Assembly (NCBI GenBank): GCA_903813345.2
Contig: CAIIXF020000003.1
Coordinates: 9,380,218-9,444,217, forward strand
Length of the DNA: 64,000 bases
Source: Owenia fusiformis
Lineage: Eukaryota; Annelida; Polychaeta; Sabellida; Oweniidae
Direction: 5' to 3'
The notes below the pieces were generated by a model. The model was not told where the DNA came from. It made no database searches and was given only the letters and a program-made list of their open reading frames with translations. This document shows, piece after piece, positions 62,077 to 64,000 of this stretch; positions within the stretch are counted from its first letter, which is position 1, and the number at the start of each line of letters is the position of its first letter. The position numbers were made by a program, and so were the translations under genes.

Positions 62077-62402
62077 GACTAGCTCAACTAGAGGCACTTT
62101 TATAAGTGTTACAAGATGGTCGTCGATTCCTTTGCAGGCACACTTAGATATTTCACAAACAAATTGCCTGACCCACCTTTTGTAACATAATTTTATCAAT
62201 GAACTATTACCATTTTGTGTTTAATCGAATGGACATCCTTTTCATGAAGTTACAAGCAAAAATTATAAGTTATCGTGAAGTTATGTTTCAAAGGTAGTCG
62301 GCATTTTGTGTAGAATGCAAGTGTGTCTGCAAAGGAATGGACGACATTTAGAGCAAATTTTGTAACGCTCATAAAAGTGCATCTAGTAGAGCAGGTCATC
62401 TA
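62077..62402. mobile_element. Foldback MITE, 326 bp
   Basis: CAGATGACTAGCTCAACTAG, GCACTTTTATAAGTGTTACA and GATTCCTTTGCAGGCACACT at the left are mirrored by AGTGTGTCTGCAAAGGAAT, TGTAACGCTCATAAAAGTGC and CTAGTAGAGCAGGTCATCT at the right. No gene. Confidence 0.75.
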
Positions 62403-62604
62403 AACTTGTCGAGTCTAGTGGAGTCTAGTTTTAATGTACCGAAGAACAATTCAGATAGCATGCAGACAAAAAAGTTAAAAACATTAAATAGGTATTTAAT
62501 GTGGAATTTCTGTGACGCAGAAAATTGAAAATTATTTTAACATTTCTTTCAAAAGTGACTCACCCGTGTTCGACTCTCTTTCGACATATAAGGATCTTTC
62601 GGAC

Positions 62605-62692
62605 AGCATTGAGAGATGATAAGCGACATATTGGACGATGCAGCTTTAATTACAAAAGTAATGATTTCTATAAAGATTCTACTTATGTACAA
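62605..62692 (+). pseudogene. Fragment of a third SRCR last exon
   Basis: The plus strand reads ALRDDKRHIGRCSFNYKSND then FYKDS, matching [20 protein letters not shown] then YKDS of the final SRCR domain in copy B (48.66-48.73 kb) and copy A. It stops where a G-run element begins. No flanking SRCR exon was found in the window, so it is a relic or displaced piece. Confidence 0.72.
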
Positions 62693-62785
62693 CAGAAGGG
62701 GGGGGGGGGAAGCCAGCAAATGTCAAGGCGGTTTGCATTACTGCAACCCCTCCCCCCCCCTTCCCCAGTTACGGCCATGTAGAAA
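62693..62785. repeat. G-run/C-run element fragment
   Basis: AGAAGGGGGGG at the left and CCCCCCCCCTTCCCCAGTTACGG at the right bracket 60 bp; the right end resembles the GCCCGTAGC-type MITEs at 10.9 and 54.8 kb. It interrupts the SRCR fragment. Confidence 0.5.
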
Positions 62786-64000
62786 TATACATGAAGATGA
62801 CAAAGGAACACCCAAGAAGCTTTAGAGCAAAATTTCTTCTTGAATTCAATTGATCTGGCCTGGCCGTGAGCCGACCCACTCCGTGCATGAACGCTTACAA
62901 TCAGTATACCTATTAAAACCTATTTATAGGATAAATATTCATTTCAAATAAACACCCATGGGCGTTTCCACGATTTGTTTTAACGACTCGGCAAAAACAA
63001 GATGGTTCCTGGCTTTCCCTGACTGTAACTGCCCTGTTAAAATTATAATGTTACTCACTTGTATGTAACCGTTCATATTCAATAATAAGCAAACAGAACA
63101 TCATGTCATATTTTGTTATAAAATTTTTATTGCAAAACATGGACTTAAACTGCAAATCAAGTTGGACAATATTACACTAACCATGTATCACTTTAAAGTA
63201 AAGTGATTATTTCCAAACAATACTGTTTCCTAGGCATACTTATAGCCAATTCGGCCCTGAATGTGGATATTGAATATTTGATGGAGATAATACATGATGC
63301 ATGACTATTGCAACACTAGCTAAATCCAGTTCTACATTAATAAGGTTAACATGGTGGATCTGGCGGGGTTTCTTCAAAGATTGGCCTCCAATTTTCACAC
63401 AAAAATGCCCAAAATATTGTAAATACATAATTTCATGATCCACCCCTTGTTTAACAAAATCTGTAATTCACTACAGAGAATTTAAATAAGAGCAGCACCA
63501 AAACAATTAAAACATCAATGAGGCCATATTTAAAATGCAAAATAGACTGGATGAGGGCGGGAAAAGCAAGGAATAGAGTACTCAGGCACGTAGTATGCTT
63601 GCTTAATTGTATAGATATGCCAGAGAAGTTTGACATCTCATTCAAATTTATCTGAGAAACAAGTGGAAAACACATTTTCGCATTTTCTGAGAAAATTGAG
63701 AGGAAAACATGAATAGAATGACATTTCATAAAGCAATGTCGAGGAACAGCTAAAATAACAACTTTTTTTACATTATTTCAATTCAGGTATATCCATTAAT
63801 GCACTTCATTTATAGCTCTAACACGTCTAAACAGGATTTATCAAGAGGTTAACAAAGAATACATACTAGCATACGACTATTGCTCAACTATTCATTCCAA
63901 GATAAAACTATTGCTCAAAACTGGTAACTTTGTGATAACATATCGTAAGTTTGAAAAAACTATTAAAGCCTACATTATTTGAGATGTAAAGTACACCTTA
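62786..64000. other. Terminal stretch, no gene recognised
   Basis: No exon-like or repeat-end structure could be supported. The minus-strand frames at 63240-63443 and 63451-63729 have no motifs and look fortuitous. Confidence 0.4.

Overview
The window is nuclear DNA of an animal. It is AT-rich and intron-rich, with GT-AG splice sites, animal protein families and very many DNA-transposon remnants. No transposon family or codon feature pins down the species. A marine bilaterian invertebrate (lophotrochozoan or invertebrate deuterostome) fits the secreted SRCR and discoidin genes and the repeat style, but this is inference.

Left part (1-14 kb): the 5' end of an SS18/SS18L1 (SSXT) gene on the minus strand lies head-to-head with a complete six-exon proteasome subunit gene (PSMA7, alpha-4) on the plus strand. 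Only 340 bp separate the start codons. The same pair is head-to-head in human, so this looks like an ancient shared promoter. A two-exon secreted cyclase (PF04199-type metal hydrolase) follows on the minus strand at 12.7-13.9 kb. The gaps are filled with short inverted-repeat elements.

Middle (16.4-48.9 kb): two divergently transcribed copies of one multi-domain scavenger-receptor cysteine-rich (SRCR) gene. Copy A runs leftwards (24.04 to 16.46 kb) and copy B rightwards (26.81 to 48.81 kb). Both have nine matching exons with the same phases, and each has its own homologous signal-peptide exon; these first exons face each other 2.8 kb apart. Copy A carries a one-base frameshift in exon 5 and an 8-base deletion in exon 8 and may be decaying. 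Copy B is open throughout, predicting about 991 residues, but its intron 1 (11.7 kb) is packed with nested elements. One is a 7.9-kb insert with 1.33-kb terminal inverted repeats and a TCCT target duplication. Other introns of B hold a miniature LTR retrotransposon (TRIM-like) with a tRNA-like promoter in its LTR, a 17-copy minisatellite whose unit carries a splice acceptor, and a TTAA-flanked element whose core has expanded into ten 48-bp repeats.

Right part (52.5-60.4 kb): a complete five-exon gene for a secreted coiled-coil plus F5/8C (discoidin) protein of 224 residues. A fragment of an SRCR last exon lies at 62.6 kb. From 62.8 kb to the end I see no gene.

The SRCR and discoidin proteins are both predicted to be secreted and are of types used in recognition of glycans or microbes, so the cluster may be immune-related; that is inference. 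No bacterial-type system, CRISPR array or operon is present.
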